Below are positions 20,777 through 30,218 of a stretch of 64,000 nt of DNA, piece by piece; positions within the stretch are counted from its first letter, which is position 1, and the number at the start of each line of letters is the position of its first letter. The stretch lies in assembly GCF_900302495.1 (NCBI RefSeq), contig NZ_OMKW01000001.1:62001-126000 (forward strand), written 5' to 3'. Below the pieces are notes generated by a model that saw only the letters and a program-made list of their open reading frames with translations, was not told the DNA's origin and ran no database searches. A program made the position numbers and the translations under genes. This DNA is from Pontivivens insulae. Lineage in GTDB: Bacteria; Pseudomonadota; Alphaproteobacteria; Rhodobacterales; Rhodobacteraceae.

Positions 20777-22680
20777 CCATCCGCATTGAAAAACCCGTAG
20801 ATCTGCTCGGCCAATTGGTCGGAAATCCCGTCCACCGCCTTCAGGTCGGCCAGTCCCGCCCGAGTGACCGCCTTGGCAGAGCCGAAATGCGCCAACAAGG
20901 CCCGCTTACGCGCAGCACCGACGCCTGGTACCTCATCGAGTGGCGTCGCAGTTGTCGCCTTGGCCCGCTTCGCCCGGTGTGTGCCAATTGCAAAACGGTG
21001 TGCCTCATCCCGCAATCGCTGCGTGAAATAGAGCACCGGGTCGCGAAAGGGCAGCGCCTTGGGCGGTTGACCGGCGCGGTAGAAGACCTCTTTGCCCGCA
21101 TCCCGCTCCGTTCCCTTTGCGACGCCGATAATGGTCACATCCTCAACGCCCAGATCGGCGAGCGCCGCTTCCGAGGCGCTGACCTGCCCCGGACCACCAT
21201 CAATCAGCAAAAGATCAGGCCACTGGTCGCTCTTACGATCCGGGTCCTCCTTCATCAGGCGAGAGAACCGCCGGTCCAGTACCTCTTTCATCATGCCGAA
21301 ATCATCACCGGGCGTGATCTTGTCCCCCTTGATGTTGAACTTGCGGTAGCTCGACTTCAGCCACCCTTCGGGGCCCGCCACAACCATGGCGCCAACAGCG
21401 TGCGCACCCTGAATGTGGGAGTTGTCGTAGATCTCGATCCGCTGCGGTGGCTCGTCCAGATCGAACGCATCCGCCAAACCGGCGAGCAACTTGCCCTGCG
21501 TCGCCGTCTCACTCATTCGCCGCCCCAGGCTTTCCCGGGCGTTCTTTGCCGCCTGCTCGACCAGCATCTTCTTTTCGCCACGCGACGGGACGCCAATGAC
21601 CACTTTGCGGCCCAGCTTCGCGCTCAGCGCCTCGCGCATCAGATCGACGTTCTCGATCTCGTGACTCATCAGGATCAGCCGCGCAGGTTCTTTGTTCGAA
21701 TAGAACTGCCCCATGAAGCTCTCAAGGATCTCGGCCGCGCTCTCCGCGCCGCCGGTGCGCGGGAAATAGGCCCGATTGCCCCAGTTCTGATGAGCGCGGA
21801 AAAAGAAGACCTGCACGCAGGCCTGCCCATCTTTCTCATGCAGCGCGATCACATCCGCCTCGGCCACCGTTTCGGGGTTGATGCCTTGCGCACTCTGCAC
21901 ATTTGTCATTGCCCGAATACGATCCCGCAGGGCCGCGGCACGTTCGAATTCCATCGCGGCAGAGGCTTCCGCCATCTCCTTGGCCAATTCACCCTGCACA
22001 CGGGTGGAGCGCCCCTGAAGATATTTTACCGCATCCTCAACCAGCGCGCTGTATTCCGCCTCGCTGATTTTCCCAACACAGGGGCCGGAGCACCGCTTGA
22101 TCTGATAGAGCAAACAGGGGCGGGACCGCGTCTCGAAATCGGAATCCGTACAGTTGCGCAACAAAAACGCCTTTTGCAGCGTATTCAACGTCTGGTTCAC
22201 CGCCCCCGCACTCGCAAAGGGTCCAAAATACCGGCCCTTCCGAGTCTTCGCACCGCGATGTTTGGCAATGCGGGGAAAGCCATGATCATCCGTCACGAGA
22301 ATATTGGGAAAGCTCTTATCGTCGCGCAGCAGGACGTTGTAACGCGGCTTGAGCTGCTTGATCAGGTTCTGCTCCAAAAGCAGAGCTTCAGTCTCTGTCT
22401 CCGTGCGTAGGAACATCATTGACGCGGTCGCCATGATCATGCGCCCGATCCGCGCGGATTGCCCGGTCAGCTTTGTATAGTTGGCGACCCGCTTTCGCAG
22501 GGATCGGGCCTTACCGACATACAGCACCTCCTGCGCGTCATTCAGCATACGATAGACACCGGGCGCGTCGGGCAGTGTGGTCACATAGGATTTGATGACC
22601 TCGACACCGCTGCGCATCGCCTGCCGCGCGGCGTCGGCCTGACCCTCTTCTTCGAAGCTGTGCGAGTTGTTGTGCGCCAT
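20773..22680 (-). CDS. uvrC: excinuclease ABC subunit C
   Basis: Makes both incisions in nucleotide excision repair. 635 residues: N-terminal GIY-YIG nuclease ([18 protein letters not shown], about 42-58), UVR segment that meets UvrB (near 215-250), RNase H-like nuclease with [13 protein letters not shown], and C-terminal helix-hairpin-helix ([20 protein letters not shown]). Start at 22680 with AAGGTG nearby. In related genomes uvrC is close to pgsA-moaDE; here the SDR-DoxX and DUF2269 genes lie between. Confidence 0.97.
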   Translation of the reverse strand: MAHNNSHSFEEEGQADAARQAMRSGVEVIKSYVTTLPDAPGVYRMLNDAQEVLYVGKARSLRKRVANYTKLTGQSARIGRMIMATASMMFLRTETETEALLLEQNLIKQLKPRYNVLLRDDKSFPNILVTDDHGFPRIAKHRGAKTRKGRYFGPFASAGAVNQTLNTLQKAFLLRNCTDSDFETRSRPCLLYQIKRCSGPCVGKISEAEYSALVEDAVKYLQGRSTRVQGELAKEMAEASAAMEFERAAALRDRIRAMTNVQSAQGINPETVAEADVIALHEKDGQACVQVFFFRAHQNWGNRAYFPRTGGAESAAEILESFMGQFYSNKEPARLILMSHEIENVDLMREALSAKLGRKVVIGVPSRGEKKMLVEQAAKNARESLGRRMSETATQGKLLAGLADAFDLDEPPQRIEIYDNSHIQGAHAVGAMVVAGPEGWLKSSYRKFNIKGDKITPGDDFGMMKEVLDRRFSRLMKEDPDRKSDQWPDLLLIDGGPGQVSASEAALADLGVEDVTIIGVAKGTERDAGKEVFYRAGQPPKALPFRDPVLYFTQRLRDEAHRFAIGTHRAKRAKATTATPLDEVPGVGAARKRALLAHFGSAKAVTRAGLADLKAVDGISDQLAEQIYGFFNADG

Positions 22681-22995
22681 GGTTTACACCTTCGTGATTC
22701 CCCCGTGGCCCTGCAATGGCCCAAGCCCCTGATCAAGGAAAAAGCTTTCCACCGATCCTGTGGATAAGTGTGAGGACAAGTTTATGATGAGACGAAATTA
22801 TCCTTAAAATTAAGGCGGGGAATTGATTTGCCTAAATATTGGGCACTATATCAAGCCATTGTTATAAAAAGATATTTTTATTCGCACGTGTTAATACATT
22901 GGAATCTCTACCAGAATTTTAACGCATTTGTGACAGGCCGCGCTCCGGTGGAAAAGTCAGGCCGAACGAATCGAGAGCACGGCGGCTGCCAGACC
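22681..22995. other. AT-rich intergenic island with a perfect DnaA box
   Basis: 315 bases without a gene upstream of uvrC. The part 22780-22930 is strongly AT-rich compared with its GC-rich surroundings, with runs such as TTATCCTTAAAATTAAGG and AAAAAGATATTTTTATT. A perfect DnaA-box sequence TGTGGATAA (TTATCCACA on the minus strand) lies at 22759-22767 on its edge. The uvrC promoter must also lie here. See findings. Confidence 0.5.
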
Positions 22996-23556
22996 TCAGA
23001 CCCGATTTTCAAGTCGAATGATCTGCCCGGTGACGGCTTTCTGCTGTGCGAGGTATGTCAGCATCGACGGCAAGCGTGATAGGTCCGGGATCGCAACCGA
23101 GATGCGCTCAACCTGAGCGGCCTGCCACGTCGGATCGCGTTGATCCGGTCCCTCCGGTGCCGCGCCGAATTCCAGCCCGGTCACCCGAAGTGCCGGCGCG
23201 CGGCCCAGTGCGGCTGTCACCACAATATCGCGTCGCGCGGCATCCACCGCGCTGCGCCCGGCAAAATGCTGCTTCAGCGTCCGAATGCGCCCGTCAAACA
23301 ACGCAACGGCGAGCGTTGTGGCCGCAACCTCTCCCAACGCGTCCAACGTACTCTTGGCCTTAACTGCGTCGAGTTGGACCTGCAGCCGCTCCGCTTCAGC
23401 AAAGTCGGACGCGCCCGGCGCGGTCGCGCGCGGGACGAATAGCAGAAGATCCGCGTCAGCGGCCTTGCTCCAACCTGCCGATTTAAGAACCGCGTCTACA
23501 GCCACGGCCCATGGGCCGTCGACTTCGCCACATAAGCTGTACGTCCGCGCCACCAT
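22996..23556 (-). CDS. hypothetical protein, possibly a degenerate SDR-like fold
   Basis: 186 residues, cytoplasmic, no signal or helices. Not confidently recognised. The layout (short N-terminal strand-turn, DADLLLFVPRA, a long helix with Lys and Ala, RRDIVVTAALGRAPALRVTGLEFG near 110-135) recalls a shortened short-chain dehydrogenase lacking the glycine-rich loop and the YxxxK pair. Three bases separate it from the antiporter stop, so the two form an operon. Confidence 0.65.
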   Translation of the reverse strand: MVARTYSLCGEVDGPWAVAVDAVLKSAGWSKAADADLLLFVPRATAPGASDFAEAERLQVQLDAVKAKSTLDALGEVAATTLAVALFDGRIRTLKQHFAGRSAVDAARRDIVVTAALGRAPALRVTGLEFGAAPEGPDQRDPTWQAAQVERISVAIPDLSRLPSMLTYLAQQKAVTGQIIRLENRV

Positions 23557-23559
23557 CGT

Positions 23560-24516
23560 TCAGTGCGTGCTCGCCAAAAGGGCGACGTAAGCCACGTAAA
23601 GGCCAACGAACAGCACACCCCAAACACGGGTCACATTCGTCCAGTGCAGCACAAACGGGATCAGCAGCAACGATGTGCCCAGCATGACAATCAGATCGAA
23701 GGTCAGGAACCCGTCCGGCAACGGCAGCGGGCCAAAGAAGCTCGCGATCCCCATGATCGCCAGAAGATTGAACAGGTTCGAGCCGATGACATTGCCCAGC
23801 ACCACATCCGCCTGCCGCCGGATCGTCGCCATGATGGTCGTCGCAAGCTCAGGCAGAGAGGTGCCAATCGCCACCAGTGTCAGCCCGATCACCGCATCCG
23901 ACACCCCATAGGCCAGGGCAATCCCGCGCGCGCCGTCGATCAGCAGATCAGCACCAAGCGGCAAACCGGCAATTCCAAGGATGATAAAGATCGCGATTTT
24001 GATCCCGGACATATCTGGATCGGCATCTTCAAGCTCTGCCAATTCATCTTCCGGTTCCATATCCCCATGTCGCGCCGCCTTCGCCGCACGATAGGCGTCG
24101 AGCAGGATATAGCCCAGCAACGCCAGCATCACGACACCGTGCCAGTAATGCAGCGGCCCCATCGCGCACAGCGCAATGAACACGATCGTTGCAGCCAGCA
24201 TCTGTAAAAAGCTGCGGCGGGTGTCACATTCGGTGGTCTTGATGATGGCAATAAAGGCCGGCAGGCCGATCACAAGCAGGACATTCGCGATATTGGACCC
24301 GACCACATTGCCAAACGCGATGCCCGGAACCCCATCAAGCGCCGCCTGAATCGCGATCAGCAATTCCGGCGCAGATGTCCCGAAAGCAACGATGGTCAAA
24401 CTGATGATCAGCGCGGGGATACCCAGTTTCAGCGACAGTGCAACCGCACCCCGCACGAGAATGTCTCCGGCAATAACGAGCAGCACCAGACCGCCCGCTG
24501 CAAATAGCAGATCCAT
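23560..24516 (-). CDS. sodium/calcium exchanger family antiporter
   Basis: Inner-membrane cation antiporter of the CaCA family (YrbG/CaxA type). 318 residues, about ten helices in two inverted halves. Each half carries the alpha-repeat: GTSAPELLIAIQAALDG with GNVVGSNIANVLLV (about 47-84), and GTSLPELATTIMATIRR with GNVIGSNLFNLLAI (about 218-254). The central acidic loop (MEPEDELAELEDADPDMSG) is typical. Ion specificity (Ca2+ with Na+, H+ or K+) cannot be read from sequence. Confidence 0.93.
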   Translation of the reverse strand: MDLLFAAGGLVLLVIAGDILVRGAVALSLKLGIPALIISLTIVAFGTSAPELLIAIQAALDGVPGIAFGNVVGSNIANVLLVIGLPAFIAIIKTTECDTRRSFLQMLAATIVFIALCAMGPLHYWHGVVMLALLGYILLDAYRAAKAARHGDMEPEDELAELEDADPDMSGIKIAIFIILGIAGLPLGADLLIDGARGIALAYGVSDAVIGLTLVAIGTSLPELATTIMATIRRQADVVLGNVIGSNLFNLLAIMGIASFFGPLPLPDGFLTFDLIVMLGTSLLLIPFVLHWTNVTRVWGVLFVGLYVAYVALLASTH

Positions 24517-24593
24517 TCCTTACCCCGCGCTTCGACGCAACGCTGCGCCGTTCGTGGCATATAGGCGCGTAACGCTTTGTGACAAGCACAAGA

Positions 24594-24752
24594 TCAACGG
24601 GTGGCTCCACACGGGCACTGCCCGCCAATGACATGCCCGTTGCATTTGCGGCACCGTTTCGGCCCCCGCTCGAAAAAGCGTGTCCGCCATTTCCCGAACA
24701 TGCCCATGACGGCCATGAAAATCAGAAACAGAACGATGATCTTCAGCATCAT
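24594..24752 (-). CDS. tiny membrane-anchored zinc-ribbon protein
   Basis: 52 residues from ATG 24752. One N-terminal transmembrane helix (MMLKIIVLFLIFMAVMGMF) followed by a basic linker and a minimal treble of cysteines, CRKCNGHVIGGQCPCG, which looks like a zinc ribbon (CxxC...CxC). The gene begins four bases after the S49 peptidase stop, so it is probably translated from the same mRNA. Unknown function; conserved small companions of this kind occur in Rhodobacteraceae. Confidence 0.72.
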   Translation of the reverse strand: MMLKIIVLFLIFMAVMGMFGKWRTRFFERGPKRCRKCNGHVIGGQCPCGATR

Positions 24753-24756
24753 GATC

Positions 24757-25578
24757 TTACAACCCGTACCGTTGCCACAGCGTCCGCTCCTCAACTGCGC
24801 CCACCAGCGCCTCCGCGCCGGGCATCCCAAGGCGAGACAGTAGCGGGCGCCGCTGGCGCGTCACATTAAATCGAACATCGTCGCCGAACAGATCTTTCAT
24901 CGTCGGCACGACATGACCGATCCCATCGATCAGTCCAACCTCTTGCGCACGCTGACCCACCCAGATTTCACCCGTGAACAGATCGCGGTCGGCCAGGCGA
25001 TTGCCCCGCCGCGCCTTCACATGCGCGATGAAGTTGTCGTGAATGTCTTTCTGCAAAGCCTTCAGGCGAACGACATCCTCCTCCCGCTCCGGACGGAACG
25101 GGTCGAGCATGGACTTGTCTTCCCCAGCGGTGTGAACCCGGCGTTCGATCCCGTAGCGCGCAATGAACTCATGCAGGCCAAAGCTGGCAGAAATCACACC
25201 GATCGAGCCAACGACGGAGTTGGCATCCGCGTAAATCGTGTCGCCAGCGCAGGCCAGCCAATAGCCCCCGGATGCGGCCACATCCTCGCAAAATGCGTAG
25301 ACAGGAACGTCCTTCTCTTCGGCCAGACGGCGAATGCGCGCAGCGATCAACGCCGATTGCGCGGGGGAGCCTCCAGGGGAGTTGATGACGAGGGCTACGG
25401 CTGCAAGTCGCTTCACCTTGAACGCACGCTCAATCCGCTCTGCCGTGCCCGCATCGCTCAACCCTGCGCGCCCCACGCCACCGCCCGCCGAGATGACGCC
25501 ATCCAGGCGGATAACGGACACGACAGGTTTGCGGGCAGTGCGGGCGCGGAAGCGTTCAATCCATTTCATGCGCCACAT
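24757..25578 (-). CDS. S49 family serine peptidase (SohB/SppA-like)
   Basis: 273 residues, single S49 domain as in the short SppA of alphaproteobacteria. ALVINSPGGSPAQSALIAARI (about 62-82) and the nucleophile Ser103 in AASGGYWLACAGD are visible, with GSIGVISASFG downstream; the general-base lysine is probably Lys87-like or within the mid region, not assigned. No clear signal peptide, so probably peripheral at the cytoplasmic membrane face. Family role: degradation of cleaved signal peptides or membrane proteins. Operon with the zinc-ribbon gene. Confidence 0.92.
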   Translation of the reverse strand: MWRMKWIERFRARTARKPVVSVIRLDGVISAGGGVGRAGLSDAGTAERIERAFKVKRLAAVALVINSPGGSPAQSALIAARIRRLAEEKDVPVYAFCEDVAASGGYWLACAGDTIYADANSVVGSIGVISASFGLHEFIARYGIERRVHTAGEDKSMLDPFRPEREEDVVRLKALQKDIHDNFIAHVKARRGNRLADRDLFTGEIWVGQRAQEVGLIDGIGHVVPTMKDLFGDDVRFNVTRQRRPLLSRLGMPGAEALVGAVEERTLWQRYGL

Positions 25579-25671
25579 CTAGTTGCCCACCGGCACGGGT
25601 GCAACCAACGCCAGTTGAACGAACGCAGCGGAGTGTTATCCTGTACTCTGTGGGACTGAGGGAGACATGCC

Positions 25672-25893
25672 GTGCGTGATGAGCCAAACCAGCTGGACCG
25701 TACCGAACGGTTGCAAGTCCGCCTTCAGGGCCTCACGCGCGAACATCGCGACCTTGACGATGCAATCTCTGCGCTTGAACAAACCGGACGCGCCGACATG
25801 CTGACCTTGCGACGGCTCAAAAAGCAGAAACTGGGCCTGAAAGATCAGATCGCCCGGATCGAGGATGAGCTTTACCCCGATATCATCGCTTGA
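25672..25893 (+). CDS. DUF465 (YdcH-like) family protein
   Basis: 73 residues, start GTG at 25672 after GGGAGA. Two helices forming an antiparallel coiled coil; the C-terminal signature [19 protein letters not shown] is typical of DUF465. Function of the family is unknown. It lies 55 bases upstream of purE on the same strand. Confidence 0.85.
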   Translation: MRDEPNQLDRTERLQVRLQGLTREHRDLDDAISALEQTGRADMLTLRRLKKQKLGLKDQIARIEDELYPDIIA

Positions 25894-25948
25894 GACCCGG
25901 CCACGCCTGCCTATAGTGCGCGAAACGTCAAAGAGCAGGGGCAACGCG

Positions 25949-26434
25949 ATGCAGCCAGTGGTCGGAATCATCATGGGCAGTCAGTCGGATTGGCCGACGA
26001 TGAAACTCGCAGCCGACATGCTCGACGCGCTCGACATCCCCTATGAGGCCAAAATCGTATCTGCCCACCGCACCCCGGACCGGCTGTGGTCCTACGGAAA
26101 AGAGGCCGCGGGACGTGGCTTGAAAGTGATTATCGCAGGTGCCGGCGGGGCTGCGCATTTGCCAGGCATGATGGCGTCAAAGACGCGGGTTCCGGTCGTG
26201 GGCGTGCCGGTGCAGACCAAGGCGCTATCCGGCGTCGACAGCCTCTATTCAATTGTTCAGATGCCAAAGGGCTTTCCAGTCGCGACAATGGCCATCGGGG
26301 CGGCGGGCGCGGCCAATGCCGGGCTGATGGCCGCGGGCATTCTTGCGACCTCTGACGCGGAACTGGCCGAGCGGCTCGACACATGGCGCGATGCGCTCAG
26401 CGCCTCCATCCCTGAGGAGCCGATTGATGAGTGA
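25949..26434 (+). CDS. purE: N5-carboxyaminoimidazole ribonucleotide mutase
   Basis: Class I PurE: N5-CAIR to CAIR in purine synthesis. Start at 25949 ([18 protein letters not shown]) with AGGGG upstream gives 161 residues, the usual size; the open frame before it is noise. SAHRTPDRL and [12 protein letters not shown] line the active site. Overlaps purK by eight bases, so the two are coupled. Confidence 0.97.
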   Translation: MQPVVGIIMGSQSDWPTMKLAADMLDALDIPYEAKIVSAHRTPDRLWSYGKEAAGRGLKVIIAGAGGAAHLPGMMASKTRVPVVGVPVQTKALSGVDSLYSIVQMPKGFPVATMAIGAAGAANAGLMAAGILATSDAELAERLDTWRDALSASIPEEPIDE

Positions 26435-27494
26435 CGCCCTCGCCCCCGGATCGACCATCGGCATTCTGGGTGGCGGCCAGCTTGGCCGCATGCTGGCCCT
26501 AGCCGCGGCCCCACTTGGCTTCAAGGTTCACATCTATGAGCCCAGCGCGGATTGCCCCGCCGCGCAGGTTGCGGATCGCTGTACGACCGCCCCTTACGAC
26601 GATGATGCCGCCCTCGACGCTTTCGCCGCGTCCGTCAATGTCGTGACATATGAGTTCGAGAATGTCCCCACCGCGGCCCTCGACCGGATCGAGGCCGTCG
26701 TGCCCATCCGCCCCAACCGCCGTAGTCTGGGGATCAGTCAGGACCGTCTGGACGAAAAGACCTTCCTGCAAGGCATCGGCCTCAAGACCGCGCCGTTTGC
26801 CAATGTTGAGGATCAAGCGGAACTGGACGCGGCGATCTCGCAGATCGGGACGCCGTCGATCCTGAAGACCCGCCGCATGGGATATGATGGCAAGGGGCAG
26901 GCCCGCCTGCGCAGCGCCGATGATCGGCCAGAGGTTACGGCCCCCAGCGTGCTGGAGGGTTTCGTTGATTTCTCGGCAGAGATCAGCGTGATCGCTGCCC
27001 GCGCGCTCGACGGCGCGATCACCTGCTACGATCCTGGCGAGAATGTCCATCGTGACGGCATCCTGGCCACGACTACTGTTCCCGCGTCCCTTCCGCGTAG
27101 CCTGCAAACCGATGCCGTGCTGCTGGCGGGACGTATCCTGAACGAACTCGACTATGTCGGCGTGATGGGAATTGAACTCTTCGTCACGTCCGGCGGCCTG
27201 ATCGTCAACGAGATCGCGCCGCGCGTGCACAATTCCGGGCATTGGACACAAAACGGCTGCACCATCGACCAGTTCGAACAGCATATCCGCGCGGTCGCGG
27301 GCTGGCCTCTGGGCGATGGGCAACGGCATTCAGACGTGGTGATGGAGAACCTGATCGGGGACGAGGTCGACCAGTGGCAGGCCCTGTCCGCAGATAGCAA
27401 CGCAGCCCTTCACCTTTACGGCAAGGCGCAATCCCGCCCGGGCCGCAAGATGGGCCACGTGAACCGAGTCTCACCCCGCGCATCCAAAGGATAA
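26427..27494 (+). CDS. purK: N5-carboxyaminoimidazole ribonucleotide synthase
   Basis: ATP-grasp enzyme making N5-CAIR from AIR, bicarbonate and ATP; product passes to PurE. Start at 26427 inside the purE end ([22 protein letters not shown]). 355 residues with [12 protein letters not shown] (ATP-grasp loop), [11 protein letters not shown] and [14 protein letters not shown]. Standard purEK operon. Confidence 0.97.
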   Translation: MSDALAPGSTIGILGGGQLGRMLALAAAPLGFKVHIYEPSADCPAAQVADRCTTAPYDDDAALDAFAASVNVVTYEFENVPTAALDRIEAVVPIRPNRRSLGISQDRLDEKTFLQGIGLKTAPFANVEDQAELDAAISQIGTPSILKTRRMGYDGKGQARLRSADDRPEVTAPSVLEGFVDFSAEISVIAARALDGAITCYDPGENVHRDGILATTTVPASLPRSLQTDAVLLAGRILNELDYVGVMGIELFVTSGGLIVNEIAPRVHNSGHWTQNGCTIDQFEQHIRAVAGWPLGDGQRHSDVVMENLIGDEVDQWQALSADSNAALHLYGKAQSRPGRKMGHVNRVSPRASKG

Positions 27495-27545
27495 GCGACC
27501 GGCTTCTTCTTGGTGGAAATATCCGCGCCGCAGGCAAACCCGCCT

Positions 27546-28277
27546 TCAGTCCTGCGGTGTCGTCACCAATTCTTCGACAGCGTCGAGAAAACCCAACTCA
27601 TCATCAAATGTGCCGTCCCGCAGAAAGTGCAGGACCTGTGCGATGACAGTGGGGCTGTTCATCATGAACGTATGCGTCACGGGCAGCACCAGATGATCCG
27701 TCATGCCCTCCAATCGGGTGCTTTCAACCGAGACCTTCCCATCATCCTCTCCCTCGATCAGGGCAGAGTAGATCGGGTTGCCCGCCTGACTGCCTGCAAT
27801 GATGCCAACCGGAAAGGTCGCCGGGCCCAGCTGCGCTGGGATCGCATCGGGCGCCAGCTCGGCCCCGGCCTCACCATTGATCACTTCAAAAAGGGGCCAA
27901 TCCTCAAACACTTCGATCAGCTCAGCCCCCTGATTGGGTGGCCCCAACATCACCGTCCGGCCCAGATAGGGCAGCCACTCATCCGCAAGATAAACGCGCA
28001 GCAGGATCCCGCCCATGGAATGGGTCACGAAGTGAACGGGTCGATCCTCCCCGCATTGGGCAACCGATTGCGGAATGGCGCTGCGCGCCAGCGCCTGAAT
28101 CCCCGCCTCCGTCGACGGATAGGTCAGGTTCACGGTATTGAACCCTTCCCGCTCTAACACCTGCTCCATGATCGTGAACGACGCGTCCGTGCGCGCCAGC
28201 CCGTGCATCAGCACGACGCAGGCGGCATTCGCGATGCCGGGAACGTGCAGAAAGAACAGGATCAGGATGCGTTTCAT
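27546..28277 (-). CDS. secreted lipase/alpha-beta hydrolase family protein
   Basis: 243 residues with a signal peptide ([20 protein letters not shown], ends near residue 19). The oxyanion/HG motif [14 protein letters not shown] and the nucleophile elbow [15 protein letters not shown] mark the fold; Ser at about 87. The C-terminal half has [12 protein letters not shown], which includes a likely catalytic His. Resembles triacylglycerol lipase / PGAP1-like esterases. Convergent with purK. Confidence 0.85.
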   Translation of the reverse strand: MKRILILFFLHVPGIANAACVVLMHGLARTDASFTIMEQVLEREGFNTVNLTYPSTEAGIQALARSAIPQSVAQCGEDRPVHFVTHSMGGILLRVYLADEWLPYLGRTVMLGPPNQGAELIEVFEDWPLFEVINGEAGAELAPDAIPAQLGPATFPVGIIAGSQAGNPIYSALIEGEDDGKVSVESTRLEGMTDHLVLPVTHTFMMNSPTVIAQVLHFLRDGTFDDELGFLDAVEELVTTPQD

Positions 28278-28351
28278 GATGCGAATCTAGGCACGCCCAG
28301 CGCGGCTGACCAGTCCTTGCGCCGCAACGGAAATTCGCACAGGGTCCGCCC

Positions 28352-28801
28352 ATGTCACAGACCACGCCTCGCCTCGCCGCCCGTGCCCTGATCCTCGACG
28401 CCGGACGGCTCCTGCTCGTCAACGCCTATCCGGGTGCACAGTCCGACTTGATGTGCCTGCCGGGTGGCGGCGTGGAAAAGCACCAATCCGTGCCCGACAA
28501 TCTGATCCGCGAGGTGTGGGAGGAAACCGGCCTGACCATCCGCATCGGCGCATTGCGTGCCGTGTCGGAATTTCATCACCCCGAAAAGGGCTTCCACCAG
28601 GTCGAATTGATCTACGAGGCCAGCATTATCGCCCGCCCCAAAGGCAACTGGGCCGATACGGAAGGCGTCGTGAACCGAACCGCCTGGGTGAACCAAACGG
28701 AATTCGCCGGGCTCCGTGTGAAACCGGATATCGTCGAAAAACTGGCATTCGGGCCGAAAGGCGATGTGCTTTACGACCCGCTCGAAGTCATCGTGCCCTG
28801 A
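28352..28801 (+). CDS. Nudix hydrolase
   Basis: 149 residues. The Nudix box runs from GGGVEKHQSV to REVWEETGL (about 35-59). The catalytic REVWEE core is intact, but the first conserved glutamate (GX5E) is Gln. The N-terminal MSQTTPRLAARALILDAGRLLLVN is a typical first strand pair. Substrate unknown, probably a nucleoside diphosphate derivative. Divergent from the lipase gene. Confidence 0.9.
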   Translation: MSQTTPRLAARALILDAGRLLLVNAYPGAQSDLMCLPGGGVEKHQSVPDNLIREVWEETGLTIRIGALRAVSEFHHPEKGFHQVELIYEASIIARPKGNWADTEGVVNRTAWVNQTEFAGLRVKPDIVEKLAFGPKGDVLYDPLEVIVP

Positions 28802-28850
28802 CCCTGCCAATAAGGCGCGACGTCGCTTACCCGGCTGAAGCCTTGCTGTC

Positions 28851-28878
28851 ACATCCCCGGTCTCTCCACCGGGGATGT
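28851..28878 (+). terminator. hairpin downstream of the Nudix gene
   Basis: Perfect 10-bp stem ACATCCCCGG / CCGGGGATGT with loop TCTCTCCA, about 50 bases after the Nudix stop and 20 bases before the convergent DUF1508 gene end. There is no T run, so termination is uncertain. Confidence 0.4.
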
Positions 28879-28898
28879 CATGTCATAAGAACGCTGGA

Positions 28899-29210
28899 TC
28901 AGCCCTCATATCCCTGACGGGCTGCATTGTCCTTGGCACCCTTGGCGCTGGAATAGCCTTCGCTCGACGCCCCGACAATCTGACCGTTGGACGCTTTGCG
29001 CCGCCAGCGGTGCTCGCCCTTTTTGTCCGTGTAGAACTCCCACTTGTCGGTCGCCACAACACCGCGGTTCATGTTCTTTTCGCAATCCGCCTTGGATTTG
29101 TAGCCCTCGCTTGCGGCGCCCACGATGTTGCCGTTAGAGGCCGTGCGCCGCCAGCGATATTCACCGCGCTTGTCCTGATACACTTCGAACTTGTCGTTTT
29201 CGCCTGCCAT
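28899..29210 (-). CDS. DUF1508 (YegP-like) tandem-repeat protein
   Basis: 103 residues from ATG 29210 (MAGENDKFEVYQDKRGEYRW). Two DUF1508 repeats are plain: KFEVYQDKRGEYRWRRTASN with NIVGAASEGYKSKADCE, and WEFYTDKKGEHRWRRKASN with QIVGASSEGYSSAKGAK. Family members are small basic beta-sheet proteins of unknown function. Confidence 0.93.
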   Translation of the reverse strand: MAGENDKFEVYQDKRGEYRWRRTASNGNIVGAASEGYKSKADCEKNMNRGVVATDKWEFYTDKKGEHRWRRKASNGQIVGASSEGYSSAKGAKDNAARQGYEG

Positions 29211-29250
29211 TCTGGCCTCCCTGCGTTTTCTCGCCGGGAATCGTGCCAAG

Positions 29251-30096
29251 CTAGTCGCCGTCTGGCAACTTTTTTCGACCGAGCAGCAATCCCAGCGCCA
29301 CCCCACCGAGGATCAGAACCGCCGAGAGGGCAAAGCGCAGCGTCGCAGGCTCGCCCAGAAAGACCATGCCACCGGCGAGTGCAATCAGCGGAACCGTCAG
29401 CTGTGCCAACGCCGCCTGCGTCGCCTCAAGCCGGGGCAGCACCCGGTACCACAGCGCATAGCCCAAGCCCGAGGTCACCGCGCCCGACGCCACAGCAAGC
29501 GCGATCCCTGCGGCCTGCGGCACGTCCTCCACCATGATCACAGCAAAGAGAAGGCCAAGCGGGGCCGCCCACAAGAAGTTTGCCGCCGTCGCGCGCAGGG
29601 GCGGACCAGACCGCGCCCCGACCAGCGAATAGAGCCCCCAGGCCACCCCAGAGCCGATCATCAATGCAAGCGCCCAAACCGGCGGCGCGTCCGCCCCCGG
29701 CACGCCGAGCAGAGCCAGCCCCGCAAGGCCCAGCGCAGAACCGACCCAACGCCAAAGCCCCGGACGCTCGCCTTGCATAATTGCACCGGCAAACATCGTA
29801 ACCTGCACCGCACCGAACAGTACCAGCGCCCCCAGCCCCGCATCCATCACGATATAGGCGGTGGAAAAGGCGGCAGCATAAACGAACAGCGAACCCGTCC
29901 CCGCAAGGCTGCCCCCTTCCCAGGGTCGCCCCCCCTGCAATGCAACGAGGATCGCCAGCATCCCTGCCCCGGACACCAACCGGATCGCCGTGAAATCCCC
30001 TGGTCCAATCCCACCAGCCACCAATCCGGCACGGGTCAGCACGGAATTTGCGGCAAAGGCGATGAGGACGATAAGAATGGTCAGGATCAGGCGCAT
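29251..30096 (-). CDS. EamA/DMT family transporter
   Basis: Inner-membrane drug/metabolite transporter. 281 residues from ATG 30096 (MRLILTILIVLIAFAANSVLTRAGL), with ten predicted helices in two EamA repeats; the upstream open frame to 30405 is antisense to the oxygenase gene and is not real. Substrate unknown; relatives export amino acids or metabolites. Divergent from the oxygenase gene with a 122-base shared promoter region. Confidence 0.9.
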   Translation of the reverse strand: MRLILTILIVLIAFAANSVLTRAGLVAGGIGPGDFTAIRLVSGAGMLAILVALQGGRPWEGGSLAGTGSLFVYAAAFSTAYIVMDAGLGALVLFGAVQVTMFAGAIMQGERPGLWRWVGSALGLAGLALLGVPGADAPPVWALALMIGSGVAWGLYSLVGARSGPPLRATAANFLWAAPLGLLFAVIMVEDVPQAAGIALAVASGAVTSGLGYALWYRVLPRLEATQAALAQLTVPLIALAGGMVFLGEPATLRFALSAVLILGGVALGLLLGRKKLPDGD

Positions 30097-30218
30097 CCCC
30101 TTCTTCTGACAGATCGGACGGAAAGCACCAGACACGTTCAGGTGACCCTCACGTAACAAATGATTTTCCTGCGGGACAGTTTCGCGCCAAACTCGGTGCA
30201 GTTTATTGGGGAGCGGCC

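Noticed and set aside
20533..22410. 625-codon plus-strand frame over uvrC
   Set aside because: The opposite strand encodes a complete UvrC with GIY-YIG and helix-hairpin-helix motifs; the mirror frame shows no recognisable domain.
22741..22935. Chromosomal replication origin upstream of uvrC
   Set aside because: Only one exact DnaA box and none of the usual origin neighbours (dnaA, hemE, parAB, gidAB) are in the window; kept as a low-level finding rather than annotated as an origin.
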